Origin: Tenacibaculum sp. 190524A02b | GTDB taxonomy: Bacteria; Bacteroidota; Bacteroidia; Flavobacteriales; Flavobacteriaceae | Length of the DNA: 64,000 nucleotides | Assembly (NCBI RefSeq): GCF_964036645.1 | Contig: NZ_OZ038525.1 | Coordinates: forward strand, 4,344,001 to 4,408,000 | Reading direction: 5' to 3' | In this document: positions 8,078 to 16,425 of the stretch, in pieces | How the letters are laid out: each line of letters begins with the position of its first letter | Position numbering within the stretch: position 1 is the first letter of the stretch | Notes under the pieces: generated by a model | What the model was told of the DNA's origin: nothing | The model's input: only the letters and a program-made list of their open reading frames with translations | The model's database searches: none | Position numbers and translations under genes: made by a program

Positions 8078-9571
8078 ATGAAATTCAAAATAAAGTGTAA
8101 AAATAATGTTTTCAGGTGTGTAATTGTTTTTTCTTGTGCTTTTTTTTTGAGTTGTAGTGATGATATTAAATTACCTATAAATCAAGAAGAACCAGTTAAT
8201 ACAAATTCAACAATACCAGCAGATGCTATTATTCCATTAAAAGCTCCGTTTAAAACAATAGTTAATCATGATGGGCTTCAAATTCCAGTTAAAATTTACG
8301 GTAACCAAAAATCTGACATTGTAATATTTACAATACATGGAGGGCCAGGAGGAAAAATTTATAATGGAGTATCTAGTAATTTATATAAAGATTATCTTGT
8401 TATTTCTTATCTGCAAAGAGGTGATTCTGGAGAAAGTTATGGAGTTGGGGCTAATTCTCTAGAACAAAAATTAAAAAACACTACAATTGAAGATATGTAT
8501 GCAGAAACAAATAAGGTATTTGAAACTATAGTTGAAAGATATAACCTTAAATATAAAAAATTCTTTGTTGATGCAACTAGTTGGGGTGGCTGGTTAATGT
8601 TACAATTTGCTTACGATAATAAAACAAAAAACAAGAGTAAATATGATGTTAGAGGGCTTATTTCATACGATGGAATGTCTTATTCTGTAAAAAATAGTTT
8701 CTATAATATGGTAGCATATTATAAGGAAACACTTGAAGAGTTGGAAAACCAGTATAAATTAACTAAAGATTTCCTTTTAATAAAATTGGGAGGGCACCTA
8801 TCTCAAGAGCTTATAGAAAAGGATTATATAAGTAGTTTTTTTAATGAGAATGATTATGGAGGTTCAGGTACGTTACAAAAGAATACTTATGATTATACTT
8901 TTAAGATTAAAGAGTTGCAAGAAGATGGTAGTTTAAAAACAGTTTCCTTATCAGGTTCTTTAGCAGATATGGAAAATTTGTTTTTAAAAACATTAAAATA
9001 CAATAAGTTTATAATCAATAAAATTTCACAAGACTTTGAATCTGACAGTCAAAACTATATTTATTATGAAAAGTTATTAAAAGTGTTTCGATTATTACCT
9101 TCTATATCTCAACAGTTTTTACCTTCAATTGTTGAGACCCAATCAAAAATTAATCATGGTCTTTATTTACTTAGTATAGATGGTGAATACTCTGAAAATA
9201 AGTTTGAAAAAGCATTTGAGAATTATTTAAAGGAGAGTAAATTAACCCATAATGATGTTAAGGATAATTTCAGATATATCTTAAATGAGGATGCTTTAAA
9301 AAAATCACATGAAAGTATTTTTAAAACAATTGACATTCCTTTACTATTCTTGAAAAATAAACAAGATGATATCATTCCTTATAAAAGTATTGAGAACCAA
9401 TGTAATTTAACGCCTAGCGCATTGCTTTATGTTTCAGATGGGTATCACGGTATTATAAATGACGAAAAAATGTTTATGAAATATAATAAAGAAACTAAGT
9501 CTATTGAAAAAAATAATTCTAAACTAAAAGATATTGTAAGGCTGTTTATCAATAAGAATACTCTTAAATGA
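8078..9571 (+). CDS. Surface lipoprotein, alpha/beta-hydrolase fold
   Basis: This 497-aa protein has a lipoprotein signal (lipobox FFLSC with Cys near residue 26). The residues right after the Cys, SDD, resemble the export signal that sends lipoproteins to the cell surface in Flavobacterium. The hydrolase part has HGGPGG (oxyanion region, as in prolyl iminopeptidases), a nucleophile elbow ATSWGG, a late acid in KNKQDDIIP and a catalytic-type His in DGYHGI. A long insertion of about 200 residues separates elbow and acid and probably forms a cap over the active site. Peptide or ester substrates are possible. The gene is monocistronic and ends at a perfect hairpin. Confidence 0.75.
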   Translation: MKFKIKCKNNVFRCVIVFSCAFFLSCSDDIKLPINQEEPVNTNSTIPADAIIPLKAPFKTIVNHDGLQIPVKIYGNQKSDIVIFTIHGGPGGKIYNGVSSNLYKDYLVISYLQRGDSGESYGVGANSLEQKLKNTTIEDMYAETNKVFETIVERYNLKYKKFFVDATSWGGWLMLQFAYDNKTKNKSKYDVRGLISYDGMSYSVKNSFYNMVAYYKETLEELENQYKLTKDFLLIKLGGHLSQELIEKDYISSFFNENDYGGSGTLQKNTYDYTFKIKELQEDGSLKTVSLSGSLADMENLFLKTLKYNKFIINKISQDFESDSQNYIYYEKLLKVFRLLPSISQQFLPSIVETQSKINHGLYLLSIDGEYSENKFEKAFENYLKESKLTHNDVKDNFRYILNEDALKKSHESIFKTIDIPLLFLKNKQDDIIPYKSIENQCNLTPSALLYVSDGYHGIINDEKMFMKYNKETKSIEKNNSKLKDIVRLFINKNTLK

Positions 9572-9591
9572 TAAAGTACTTACCTTAATAA

Positions 9592-9632
9592 AAGTAATTA
9601 TAAATGTTTACAATAAACATTTATAATTACTT
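9592..9632. terminator. Bidirectional intrinsic terminator
   Basis: A perfect 19-bp stem with a 3-nt loop (9592-9610 with 9614-9632) lies between the convergent hydrolase and oxidoreductase genes. The stem is AT-rich and has no pronounced T run. Confidence 0.8.
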
Positions 9633-9646
9633 CTACTAATAGAATT

Positions 9647-10186
9647 TTATACTCTTATTTTGTAGGTGTTTTTTTGAGATAGAAATGTATTCACATAGCT
9701 TTTTGCATTTTGAGTAATGGTAGTCATTTCTGGATTATGTTCAGCTCCATAGAAAAAATGAGTACTACCTATTTCGCATCCACAATAAGTAAAGCTTAAA
9801 GTAATATCGTTTAATAAATCATGTACAGAAATACCAGCTTCATAAGCTTCTTGCTTTCCTCCCATAGAAACTGCCAAACTTAATTTTTTACCTTTTAGTT
9901 TATCACCTTCGGGGCCAAAAGCCCAGCCATAAGCAAAAACTTCATCTAAATATTTCTTAAAAGCAAAAGGAGCACTAAACCAATAAAAAGGAAACTGAAA
10001 AATAATTTCATCATATTTTTCTAGTAATTGTTGTTCTTTTTCAAGATCAAAATTTAAGTCGGGATATTGTTCATAAATATCGTGAAGAATAAAGTCATTA
10101 GGATATTTCTCTAACTCAGAAAGCCAAGCTTTATTAACTATGGAGTTTGATAAGTAAGGGTGTGTTATAATAACTAATTTAGCCAT
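9647..10186 (-). CDS. NAD(P)H oxidoreductase, flavodoxin-like (quinone reductase family)
   Basis: This 179-aa protein matches the KefF/MdaB/YwrO flavodoxin-2 family. The beginning LVIITHPYLSNSIVNKAW (4-21) is the FMN phosphate loop region, DEIIFQFPFYWFSAPFAFKKYLDEVF (59-84) is the flavin-contact block, and LAVSMGGKQEAY is the second flavin loop. Such enzymes use NAD(P)H to reduce quinones or related electrophiles by two electrons in the cytoplasm. It is divergent from an HxlR-type regulator across 249 bases, a common pairing in which the regulator controls the reductase. Confidence 0.88.
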   Translation of the reverse strand: MAKLVIITHPYLSNSIVNKAWLSELEKYPNDFILHDIYEQYPDLNFDLEKEQQLLEKYDEIIFQFPFYWFSAPFAFKKYLDEVFAYGWAFGPEGDKLKGKKLSLAVSMGGKQEAYEAGISVHDLLNDITLSFTYCGCEIGSTHFFYGAEHNPEMTTITQNAKSYVNTFLSQKNTYKIRV

Positions 10187-10374
10187 AATATGTTTGTTTT
10201 ATACATAGGCTAAAAGTATTCTTTATGTACTGTAATGAATAATAATAACTGTTAAACGCTACTATACTAAAGTATATCATTATGTTTTCAAATTAGTAGT
10301 TAGATGGTTATTTTTTCAGTTGTGTATGAAGAGTTTTATGAAAATTATGGTGCTATTTAATTGGTGTAAACTAT

Positions 10375-10405
10375 TTTCAATAAATAGAATCAAATAGTAT
10401 TTTTG
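10375..10405 (+). promoter_or_regulatory. Likely promoter for the HxlR gene at 10436
   Basis: TATTTTTG (10398-10405) is an exact TAnnTTTG. A TTTC (one off TTTG) ends 19 bases upstream at 10375-10378. Confidence 0.5.
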
Positions 10406-10435
10406 AACTATATAAGTTAGTAATTATTATGTTTT

Positions 10436-10795
10436 ATGGATATAATTAAAACCTACCCGCATATTGAAGAATGTTGTGTGAGTTATATTTTAGCAATGAA
10501 TGATACCATGAATGTATTAAATGGTAAATGGAAATTGCCAATTTTAGCAGCGTTATTGTATAATAACAAACGTTTTAAAGATATTCAAGAAAATGTAGGA
10601 GGCATTACACCAAGAATGTTGTCTAAAGAACTTAAAGAGTTAGAAGTTAATGGGGTAATATCACGAAAAGTATATGATAGCAGACCTGTACTTATAGAAT
10701 ATGAGTTAACAGAATCGGGAAAAAGTATAACAAAAGTTATGGATGCTATGGTAGCTTGGGGAGTAGAACACCGTGAAAACATATTAGAGAAATAA
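10436..10795 (+). CDS. HxlR family transcriptional regulator (redox-type, tandem Cys)
   Basis: This 119-aa winged-helix protein has the HxlR pattern DTMNVLNGKWKLPILAAL (residues 23-40), recognition helix TPRMLSKELKELE and wing VISRKVYDSRPVLIEYELTESG. It has adjacent cysteines (ECCVS, residues 12-16) near the N-terminus, where redox or electrophile-sensing Cys lie in this family. Divergence from the flavodoxin-like reductase gene supports a role as its stress-responsive regulator. That is inference from arrangement; the operator was not located with confidence. Confidence 0.9.
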   Translation: MDIIKTYPHIEECCVSYILAMNDTMNVLNGKWKLPILAALLYNNKRFKDIQENVGGITPRMLSKELKELEVNGVISRKVYDSRPVLIEYELTESGKSITKVMDAMVAWGVEHRENILEK

Positions 10796-10804
10796 AAGTG
10801 TTTA

Positions 10805-12046
10805 TTAAAGCGCTAATAACTGTGTTTTCTTTTTGGTTAAATACGTTTTTTCTAGTTCGTTGCTAACTTTGGTTAATGCAATATTTATATATTCAATAGC
10901 TTTATTAACGTTATTGGTTTTAGAAAAATAGTCAGCTTTGGCTCCATAATATAAATAAGCACGTTGCTCTAAATCTTCAGGTTGTAATTGGTTAAAATAA
11001 TAATTAGCTTTCACATAGTTTTTAGTTTGCAGGCATACCACTCCCATGTTTAATAAAAGAGAGGGAGAAGGGTTTAGTTGGTACAAACATTCATACCATT
11101 GTAAAATTTTAGTCCAATTAGTCATATTAAAATTAGGAGCTTTAATATGTTCAGCGGCAATTGCAGCTTCATAATGATAGGATGAAAATTCATTGTTTAC
11201 AACTGCTTTATTCATCATAGCATTGCCTAATTGAATTAAGGGGAAAGACCATAAGTTGCGATCTTGCGATTGTAAATCTATCACTTCATTATTCGCATTT
11301 ACCTTTGCATCTAATCGTGCAGCATGAAAACACATTAAGGCAAATAAGGCATAACTGGCAGAATTAGCAGTAAACGAATTTTTTAATAGAGATTTGCATA
11401 GACGCATGGCTTCACCACATAATTCTTTTCTTACTAATACTTCTTTTTTTATAGAATGGAAACCTTCATTAAAAATAAGATATAGAACTTCTAATACATG
11501 TTCAATACGTTCAGGTAATTGATTTCCTTGAGGAATGGTAAACTGTAAGTTGTGTTTATGAATAGTTTTTCTAGCTCTTACTAAGCGCTTTTTTATGGTT
11601 TCTTCTTTAGTTAATAGAGCAGCAGCTATTTCTTTACTGCTAAACCCAGCTATGGTTTTTAAGGCAAAAGCTATTTGATCTTTAGCATCAAGTTTAGGAT
11701 GACAAGCAGTAAAAATCATTCGTAACTGTGCATCCTCAATTTCACTTTCTAAAAAAAGTTCTTCAATAGCTACAGTGTTAATACCTTGTTGAAGAAAAGG
11801 AGCATTCTTTTTCTCAGATTGTAACTTTCTAAAAATATCAACCACTCTATTTTTAGCAGCTTGTGTTAACCAAGCTTCAGGGTTTTCAGGAAGTTGTTTT
11901 CGCCAATGAATGCTGGCTTTTAAAAAAGTGTCTTGTACAGCATCTTCAATAAGTTCAAGATGTGTGAGGCCAAAAATACGTGTTAAAACAGCAACCATCT
12001 TTCCGCTATGATGTCGGAAAAGATGGTCTAGCATTTTGTTATCCAT
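10805..12046 (-). CDS. ECF sigma factor with C-terminal TPR-like extension (ECF42-type)
   Basis: This 413-aa protein has sigma region 2 at about residues 5-75 (ELIEDAVQDTFLKA, then AWLTQAAKNRVVDIFRK) and region 4 at about 110-165 (AFALKTIAGFSSKEIAAALLTKEETIKKRLVRARK). A long helical extension of about 230 residues carries TPR-like repeats. That layout is the ECF42/SigJ-like type with a DUF6596-like middle (VLEVLYLIFNEGFHS). ECF42 factors lack a classical anti-sigma factor, and the extension is needed for activity. The start codon overlaps the stop of the YCII gene by one base (TAATG), so the two are translationally coupled. The partner gene is the family's usual neighbour. Confidence 0.88.
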   Translation of the reverse strand: MDNKMLDHLFRHHSGKMVAVLTRIFGLTHLELIEDAVQDTFLKASIHWRKQLPENPEAWLTQAAKNRVVDIFRKLQSEKKNAPFLQQGINTVAIEELFLESEIEDAQLRMIFTACHPKLDAKDQIAFALKTIAGFSSKEIAAALLTKEETIKKRLVRARKTIHKHNLQFTIPQGNQLPERIEHVLEVLYLIFNEGFHSIKKEVLVRKELCGEAMRLCKSLLKNSFTANSASYALFALMCFHAARLDAKVNANNEVIDLQSQDRNLWSFPLIQLGNAMMNKAVVNNEFSSYHYEAAIAAEHIKAPNFNMTNWTKILQWYECLYQLNPSPSLLLNMGVVCLQTKNYVKANYYFNQLQPEDLEQRAYLYYGAKADYFSKTNNVNKAIEYINIALTKVSNELEKTYLTKKKTQLLAL

Positions 12047-12393
12047 TATTGATCAAATACCATAATCTCTCTAATCTCTACGGTACCGCCTAAATCAAAA
12101 TCAGGAAAATCTTGTGCAATTTCTTCAACAGCTTCAAAATCGTTAGCTTTTACCAAGTAGTAACCACCAACAATTTCTTTTACTTCAGCAGAAGTTAAAT
12201 CTGTTACAGTACGATTTTTACCAACAATACGACGAATTTGAGGGGTTAATGCATTTCCGCTAACTACCACACCTTCTTTTTCCATTTTAGCATTCCATGC
12301 AAACCATTTTCCCATACGGTTTTGCATCTCTTCAGGAGAAAGCCCTAAGTCAGTGTAATCAGCTCCGATAAAAATCATCATAAAATCTTTCAT
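12046..12393 (-). CDS. YCII-related (DGPF-type) protein, ECF42 partner
   Basis: This 115-aa single-domain protein has a ferredoxin-like YCII fold: an N-terminal strand KDFMMIFIGADY, a helix LSPEEMQNRMGKWFAWNAKMEKEG, a strand-turn VVSGNALTP, and a C-terminal block GGYYLVKANDFEAVEEIAQDFP followed by VEIREIMVFD. In many bacteria genes of this type are the main targets and neighbours of ECF42 sigma factors; their biochemical role is unclear. It is the first gene of the pair and has a promoter that looks ECF-dependent. Confidence 0.88.
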   Translation of the reverse strand: MKDFMMIFIGADYTDLGLSPEEMQNRMGKWFAWNAKMEKEGVVVSGNALTPQIRRIVGKNRTVTDLTSAEVKEIVGGYYLVKANDFEAVEEIAQDFPDFDLGGTVEIREIMVFDQ

Positions 12394-12424
12394 AATTTTA
12401 AAATTTAAAGTTATTTACTAGTAA

Positions 12425-12452
12425 GACGTTTATCTGCAATAAAAAGGGGACA
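12425..12452 (-). promoter_or_regulatory. Candidate ECF-sigma-dependent promoter (TGTCCCC-N17-CGTC)
   Basis: On the minus strand TGTCCCC (12452-12446) is followed after 17 bases by CGTC (12428-12425), about 32 bases before the YCII start codon. As I recall, ECF41/42 promoters have TGTC-type -35 and CGTC/CGAC-type -10 cores, so this looks like the site by which the sigma factor drives its own operon. The spelling stands out from the AT-rich surroundings. Confidence 0.6.
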
Positions 12453-12458
12453 CATTTT

Positions 12459-14018
12459 TTATTTTTTTTCTAATTCCAATACTTTTTGAATCATTTTATC
12501 CTCTTGTTGATTTAGTTTGTATAAACCTTCATCATTAAATAAGTCGCGTGCAATAAGGGTTTTAAGGTTTTTCTCTAACTGCTTTTTTGTGCGAGCAGAA
12601 ATCTTAAAGTCTTTCAATTTTGCTAAAAATTTACTAGATACATTTTGGTTCTTATCAAAATTAGCAATAAAGTCTTTTAAAGAAAGTTTTGCCAATTCTT
12701 TCCTGTTGCCATCTACATATTCAAAAGCAAAATTGTTAAGCGGTCTAAAGAAGATTGTTGGAATATAAGCTGAGGTATCTACAGGTACAAATACATCAGG
12801 AATAATACCGCCGCCGCCATAAACTATCTTTCCTTTAGGAGTTGTAAATTTTAAACTATCTACAGTTTTAATACTATCTTTGTCAAAAAGCTCACCGTTG
12901 GAATATCTACTTTGAATATCACTATCGTAATCTGTAGCACTCTCTTCTTTTTTATAAGGCTTTTGAATAGATCTTCCTGTTGGTGTATAATAGCGTGCAG
13001 TTGTTAATCGTACAGCAGACCCGTCACCTAAATCCATTTCTTGTTGTACCAAACCTTTTCCAAAAGACCTTCTTCCAATAATAATTCCTTTGTCATTGTC
13101 TTGTAAAGCACCTGCTACAATTTCTGAGGCAGAGGCAGAGTTTTCATCAATTAAAACATACAAATCACCATTTTCAAAATCACCTTTTTCAGTGGCAAAT
13201 GATTCGTTAATAGCACCTTTATTGTTTTTTGTATAGACAATTAGTTTATCATCTTCTAAAAACTCATCTACAATTTTGTTGGCTATATCAATAAAACCAC
13301 CACCATTGCCACGTAAATCTAATACCAAGCTTTTCATTCCTTCACCCAATAAATTAGTTAAGGAAGACTTGAATTCTTTATAGGTATTACGTGCAAAACG
13401 ATTTAGTTTAATATACCCAATAGTATCATTAAGCATATAGGCAACATCTACGCTTTTAATATTTACCTTTCCTCTATTAATAGTAACTGTAAAAAGGCTA
13501 TCATTTGTTTTTCTGTAAATCTGGAGAGCTACTTGTGTATTGGGTTTCCCTTTTAAACGTTTTAAAATTTGATTGGAAGCTAATTTTTTACCAAACAAAG
13601 TGTCTTTATCAGCTAGCAAAATTCTATCTCCAGCTTTAATACCTTGTTTAATACTTGGTCCACCTTTAATAGGTTCAATAACAGTAATAGAATCACCAAT
13701 CATTCTAAACTGCACACCAATTCCAACAAAGTTACCTTGCATATTTTCTGTAACTAACTGTAAATTTTCTTTAGGTATATAAACAGAATGTGGATCCAAT
13801 TTATCAAGCATTTTAGCAATAGCATCATCTAAAAGCTCATCTGTATTTACATTATCTACATAATCACTCTGAATGTAGTCAATTAATCGTTTAATTTTAC
13901 GTTCATTAGAAGATGTTTTGCCAGGAATCATATCATTGTCCTTACCAAAGAACATTCCAATAAGGATTCCAAAAATTACAGCAATAGAAAAATAAATAGG
14001 TAAATTATTCTTGTTCAT
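12459..14018 (-). CDS. S41 family C-terminal processing peptidase (CtpA-like)
   Basis: This 519-aa protein has an N-terminal membrane anchor (about 7-24). A helical S41 N-domain follows (LIDYIQSDYVDNV, DKLDPHSVYI), then a PDZ domain (about 85-175, GIGVQF and GDRIL) and the Ser/Lys protease core. Catalytic Ser296 in ENSASASEI and Lys321 in FGKGLVQ have the family's 25-residue spacing. LDLRGNGGG (233-241) forms the oxyanion region. It acts in the periplasm, degrading or trimming proteins from the C-terminus. Its start overlaps the end of the dCMP deaminase gene by 14 bases, so the two are translated from one message. Confidence 0.93.
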   Translation of the reverse strand: MNKNNLPIYFSIAVIFGILIGMFFGKDNDMIPGKTSSNERKIKRLIDYIQSDYVDNVNTDELLDDAIAKMLDKLDPHSVYIPKENLQLVTENMQGNFVGIGVQFRMIGDSITVIEPIKGGPSIKQGIKAGDRILLADKDTLFGKKLASNQILKRLKGKPNTQVALQIYRKTNDSLFTVTINRGKVNIKSVDVAYMLNDTIGYIKLNRFARNTYKEFKSSLTNLLGEGMKSLVLDLRGNGGGFIDIANKIVDEFLEDDKLIVYTKNNKGAINESFATEKGDFENGDLYVLIDENSASASEIVAGALQDNDKGIIIGRRSFGKGLVQQEMDLGDGSAVRLTTARYYTPTGRSIQKPYKKEESATDYDSDIQSRYSNGELFDKDSIKTVDSLKFTTPKGKIVYGGGGIIPDVFVPVDTSAYIPTIFFRPLNNFAFEYVDGNRKELAKLSLKDFIANFDKNQNVSSKFLAKLKDFKISARTKKQLEKNLKTLIARDLFNDEGLYKLNQQEDKMIQKVLELEKK

Positions 14019-14433
14019 TAGGTAAATGTGTCAATTCAACGCCTGCTTTCTTTAAAAACTCTAAACCAGATGGATCTTTATAAGCATCTAAGTAAACTAC
14101 TCGTTTAATACCAGCTTGATGTATTAATTTACTACACTGTTGGCAAGGAGACAAGGTAATGTATAAAGTAGCATCTTTACAAGATTGTGTAGAAGCCGCT
14201 ACTTTTAAAATAGCATTTGCTTCTGCATGTAAAACATACCATTTAGTATAACCTTCCTCGTCTTCACAATAATTTTCAAAACCAGAAGGCGTACCATTGT
14301 AACCATCTGATATAATCATTCTATCCTTAACAATAAGAGCGCCTACTTTTTTACGTTTACAATGAGAAAGTTTTCCCCATTCTTGCGCCATTCTTAAGTA
14401 AGCCTTGTCGTATTTAAGTTGTTTTTTATCCAA
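14005..14433 (-). CDS. Deoxycytidylate (dCMP) deaminase family protein
   Basis: This 142-aa cytoplasmic enzyme has the zinc deaminase motifs: HAE (His69, catalytic Glu71) and PCxxC (Cys97, Cys100). The family opening is LRMAQEWGKLSHCKRKKVGAL, and a substrate loop ISDGYNGTPSGFEN precedes the HAE. It converts dCMP to dUMP, feeding dTMP synthesis; ComEB-type proteins are the same family. The 3' end overlaps the CtpA gene by 14 bases. A 61-base gap separates it from the HupE gene upstream. Confidence 0.92.
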   Translation of the reverse strand: MDKKQLKYDKAYLRMAQEWGKLSHCKRKKVGALIVKDRMIISDGYNGTPSGFENYCEDEEGYTKWYVLHAEANAILKVAASTQSCKDATLYITLSPCQQCSKLIHQAGIKRVVYLDAYKDPSGLEFLKKAGVELTHLPNEQE

Positions 14434-14494
14434 TCGTTAAAATGTTTAGGGCAATTGCTAATTTAGCCAGAAAAAAACGGTTATGTGTTAATTT

Positions 14495-15076
14495 TTACCA
14501 AAAAACACGGTCTATCATCATTTGAATTGCAATACCAATTACTATAGAAGAAGCTACTAAAATCCAATCACGACGATTAACTCCTAAAATAGATTGTACA
14601 AAGCTTCCTGTTAAAAGAATTAATAAAACAATAATAACTTGTGCGGCTTCCACACCTAAAGCAAACTCTAATAAAGGTATTAGTTTATCGTTGCTTCTTC
14701 CAATCATCATTTTAAAATAATTAGAAAAACCTAACCCATGAACTAAACCAAAAAATAAGGCAAAAAATAAGTTTTGATTTTCTTTTCCTACCGATGCTTT
14801 TTTTGCGGTTAATACATTCATTAATCCAGTAATAAATATGGTAAGTGGTATTAAAAACTCTACCAGTTTAGCATTAACATTTAAAACACCGTAAGTAGAT
14901 AAAGCTAAGGTAATAGAGTGTCCAATAGTAAATAAAGTAATTAACCATAATACTTTTTTCCATTGTTTAAACTGGTAAACAGCGGCTAATACAATTAAAA
15001 AAAGAATATGGTCATAAGCTTTAATATCCAATACATGGAACAAGCCCATTTTAAAATAAAAAATAAAATCGTTCAT
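14495..15076 (-). CDS. HupE/UreJ family membrane protein
   Basis: This 193-aa protein has about six transmembrane helices. It carries the HupE/UreJ_2 hallmarks AYDHILFL (20-27), TIGHSITLALS (51-61) and FGLVHGLGFS, whose His and Asp residues are proposed metal ligands. Members are associated with nickel or other metal permeation in hydrogenase and urease loci; none of those enzymes is encoded here, so the cargo is uncertain. The start codon overlaps the stop of the Lrp-type regulator gene by one base (TAATG), implying coupled translation. Confidence 0.85.
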   Translation of the reverse strand: MNDFIFYFKMGLFHVLDIKAYDHILFLIVLAAVYQFKQWKKVLWLITLFTIGHSITLALSTYGVLNVNAKLVEFLIPLTIFITGLMNVLTAKKASVGKENQNLFFALFFGLVHGLGFSNYFKMMIGRSNDKLIPLLEFALGVEAAQVIIVLLILLTGSFVQSILGVNRRDWILVASSIVIGIAIQMMIDRVFW

Positions 15077-15537
15077 TAAATTTTAATTTGTCTTTTAATT
15101 TGTTGGTCTAATGAGATGAATGTCTCAGTTCTAGAAACTCCTTTAATAGTTTGAATATCTTTATTTAATAAATGCATTAAATCCTCGTTGTTTTTACACA
15201 TTATTTTAATAAAAATAGCATAGTTACCGGTAGTATAATGGCTTTCTACCACTTCAGGGATTTCTTTTAAACGTTTAATAGCAGAGGAGTATAAACTAGA
15301 AGAATCTAAGAAAACACCTACAAAAGCTGTAGTGTCGTATCCAAGCGTTTTAGGGTTTAGAATCATTTTATACCCATCAATCAAGTCTGCATCTTCCAGT
15401 TTTCTAAGTCGTTGATGAATAGCTGCTCCAGAAATCCCTACTTCTCTAGCTATACTTAATATAGGAGTACGAGCATCATTTAATAGTCGTTTAATGATGA
15501 TTTTATCAATACCATCAATTTTTAATTTTTTTGTCAT
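15076..15537 (-). CDS. Lrp/AsnC family transcriptional regulator
   Basis: This 153-aa protein has an N-terminal helix-turn-helix (IDKIIIKRLLNDARTPILSIAREVGISGAAIHQRLRKLE split over about residues 10-50) and a C-terminal RAM domain (about 66-150, AFVGVFLDSS, VVESHYTTGNYAIFIKI). Such regulators form octamers and respond to amino acids. It is coupled to the downstream HupE gene. The effector cannot be read from sequence. Confidence 0.92.
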   Translation of the reverse strand: MTKKLKIDGIDKIIIKRLLNDARTPILSIAREVGISGAAIHQRLRKLEDADLIDGYKMILNPKTLGYDTTAFVGVFLDSSSLYSSAIKRLKEIPEVVESHYTTGNYAIFIKIMCKNNEDLMHLLNKDIQTIKGVSRTETFISLDQQIKRQIKI

Positions 15538-15574
15538 AACGTAAGCAGATAAGAAAGAAGTAAAAATATAAAAA

Positions 15575-15600
15575 AAACCACTCGAAAGAGTGGTTTTAGT
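15575..15600 (-). terminator. Intrinsic terminator of the bacilliredoxin gene
   Basis: A 9-bp stem AAACCACTC / GAGTGGTTT closes on a GAAA tetraloop (15575-15596). On the minus strand it is followed by a T run (A7 at 15571-15577). Confidence 0.85.
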
Positions 15601-15637
15601 GTTTTATTGCTATCGTTAACAACCATAGAGGTAGTTT

Positions 15638-16048
15638 TTAACAAAATTCATTGTAAGCAGCGGCTAAATTTTGAGCAATAGCTTGTGCTGATCTTCCCTC
15701 AATATGGTGACGCTCTAACATATGTACTATTTGTCCGTCTTTAAATAAAGCAATTGCAGGAGAAGATGGAGGAAATGGTACCATGTATTCTCTAGCTTTA
15801 GCTGTAGACTCTTTTTCTACACCAGCAAAAACAGTAGTAATATGGTCTGGTTTCTTATCTGCACCTAAAGAAGCGATAGCTCCAGGTCTTGCAGTACCAG
15901 CGGCACAACCACAAACAGAATTCACCATTACTAAGGTAGTACCTTTTTTAGCTAAAGCATTGTCAACATCTTCAGCAGTATATAAAGCTTCAAAACCAGC
16001 GTCAATTAACTGATCACGCATTGGTTTTACTAATTCTTCTGGATACAT
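15638..16048 (-). CDS. BrxA/BrxB family bacilliredoxin (YphP-like)
   Basis: With the ATG at 16048 this is a 136-aa protein beginning MYPEELVKPM, exactly as homologues do. It has the family CGC active site (Cys46 and Cys48, VNSVCGCAAGTARPG) and the late block MLERHHIEGRSAQAIAQNL. Members are thioredoxin-fold disulfide isomerases or de-bacillithiolating enzymes in the cytoplasm. An in-frame ATG at 16093 lies in the -33 box of a strong promoter and would add 15 non-family residues, so I reject it. It has its own promoter and terminator. Confidence 0.9.
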   Translation of the reverse strand: MYPEELVKPMRDQLIDAGFEALYTAEDVDNALAKKGTTLVMVNSVCGCAAGTARPGAIASLGADKKPDHITTVFAGVEKESTAKAREYMVPFPPSSPAIALFKDGQIVHMLERHHIEGRSAQAIAQNLAAAYNEFC

Positions 16049-16063
16049 AAATAAAAATTTTAG

Positions 16064-16094
16064 CAAAGATACTTTTTTATACTTGTAAGACAAA
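16064..16094 (-). promoter_or_regulatory. Bacteroidota promoter (TTTG-N19-TATCTTTG) of the bacilliredoxin gene
   Basis: On the minus strand TTTG (16094-16091) is followed after 19 bases by TATCTTTG (16071-16064), an exact consensus with ideal spacing, 15 bases before the ATG at 16048. It settles the start codon. Confidence 0.85.
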
Positions 16095-16221
16095 GCCTAA
16101 GAAAAATAAAAAAACAAAACCAAATAATGTTTTATATAAGGTGTAATCAGTTTTAAGTTTTTTAATTATTAGGTATACATCAACTCATAATTAAACATTC
16201 ATACTTCAGAATTAAACCATG

Positions 16222-16425
16222 TTGCACGGCGGTTCTGTAAGGTTAACAAAAGCCATTACATATTGCATGACGGTTCTGTAAGTTAACAAAAGTCATTTCC
16301 CAATGCAGGAAGGATTTGCAAGTTTACAATTTAGCATTTTCCAGTGCAGGAAGGTTTTGTAAGTTTACAATTTGATGTTTTTCTGTGCATGGCGGTTCTG
16401 TAAGTAATTGTAAATTTCTAATGTT
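16222..16425. repeat. Five degenerate 41-bp tandem repeats in a gene-free gap
   Basis: Units begin at 16222, 16263, 16303, 16344 and 16385 (periods 41, 40, 41, 41). Each has TGCA, then a purine/C-rich GGCGG- or GGAAGG-like block, then TTCTGTAAG or a close variant, then TTnACAA. Units 1, 2 and 5 are most alike (CGGTTCTGTAAG); 3 and 4 share AGGAAGG...AAGTTTACAATTT. No spacer diversity of the CRISPR kind is present. The function is unknown; the array lies upstream of the bacilliredoxin promoter. Confidence 0.85.

Noticed and set aside
16222..16425. CRISPR array
   Set aside because: The whole 41-bp unit repeats with gradual divergence; there are no distinct unique spacers and no cas genes nearby.
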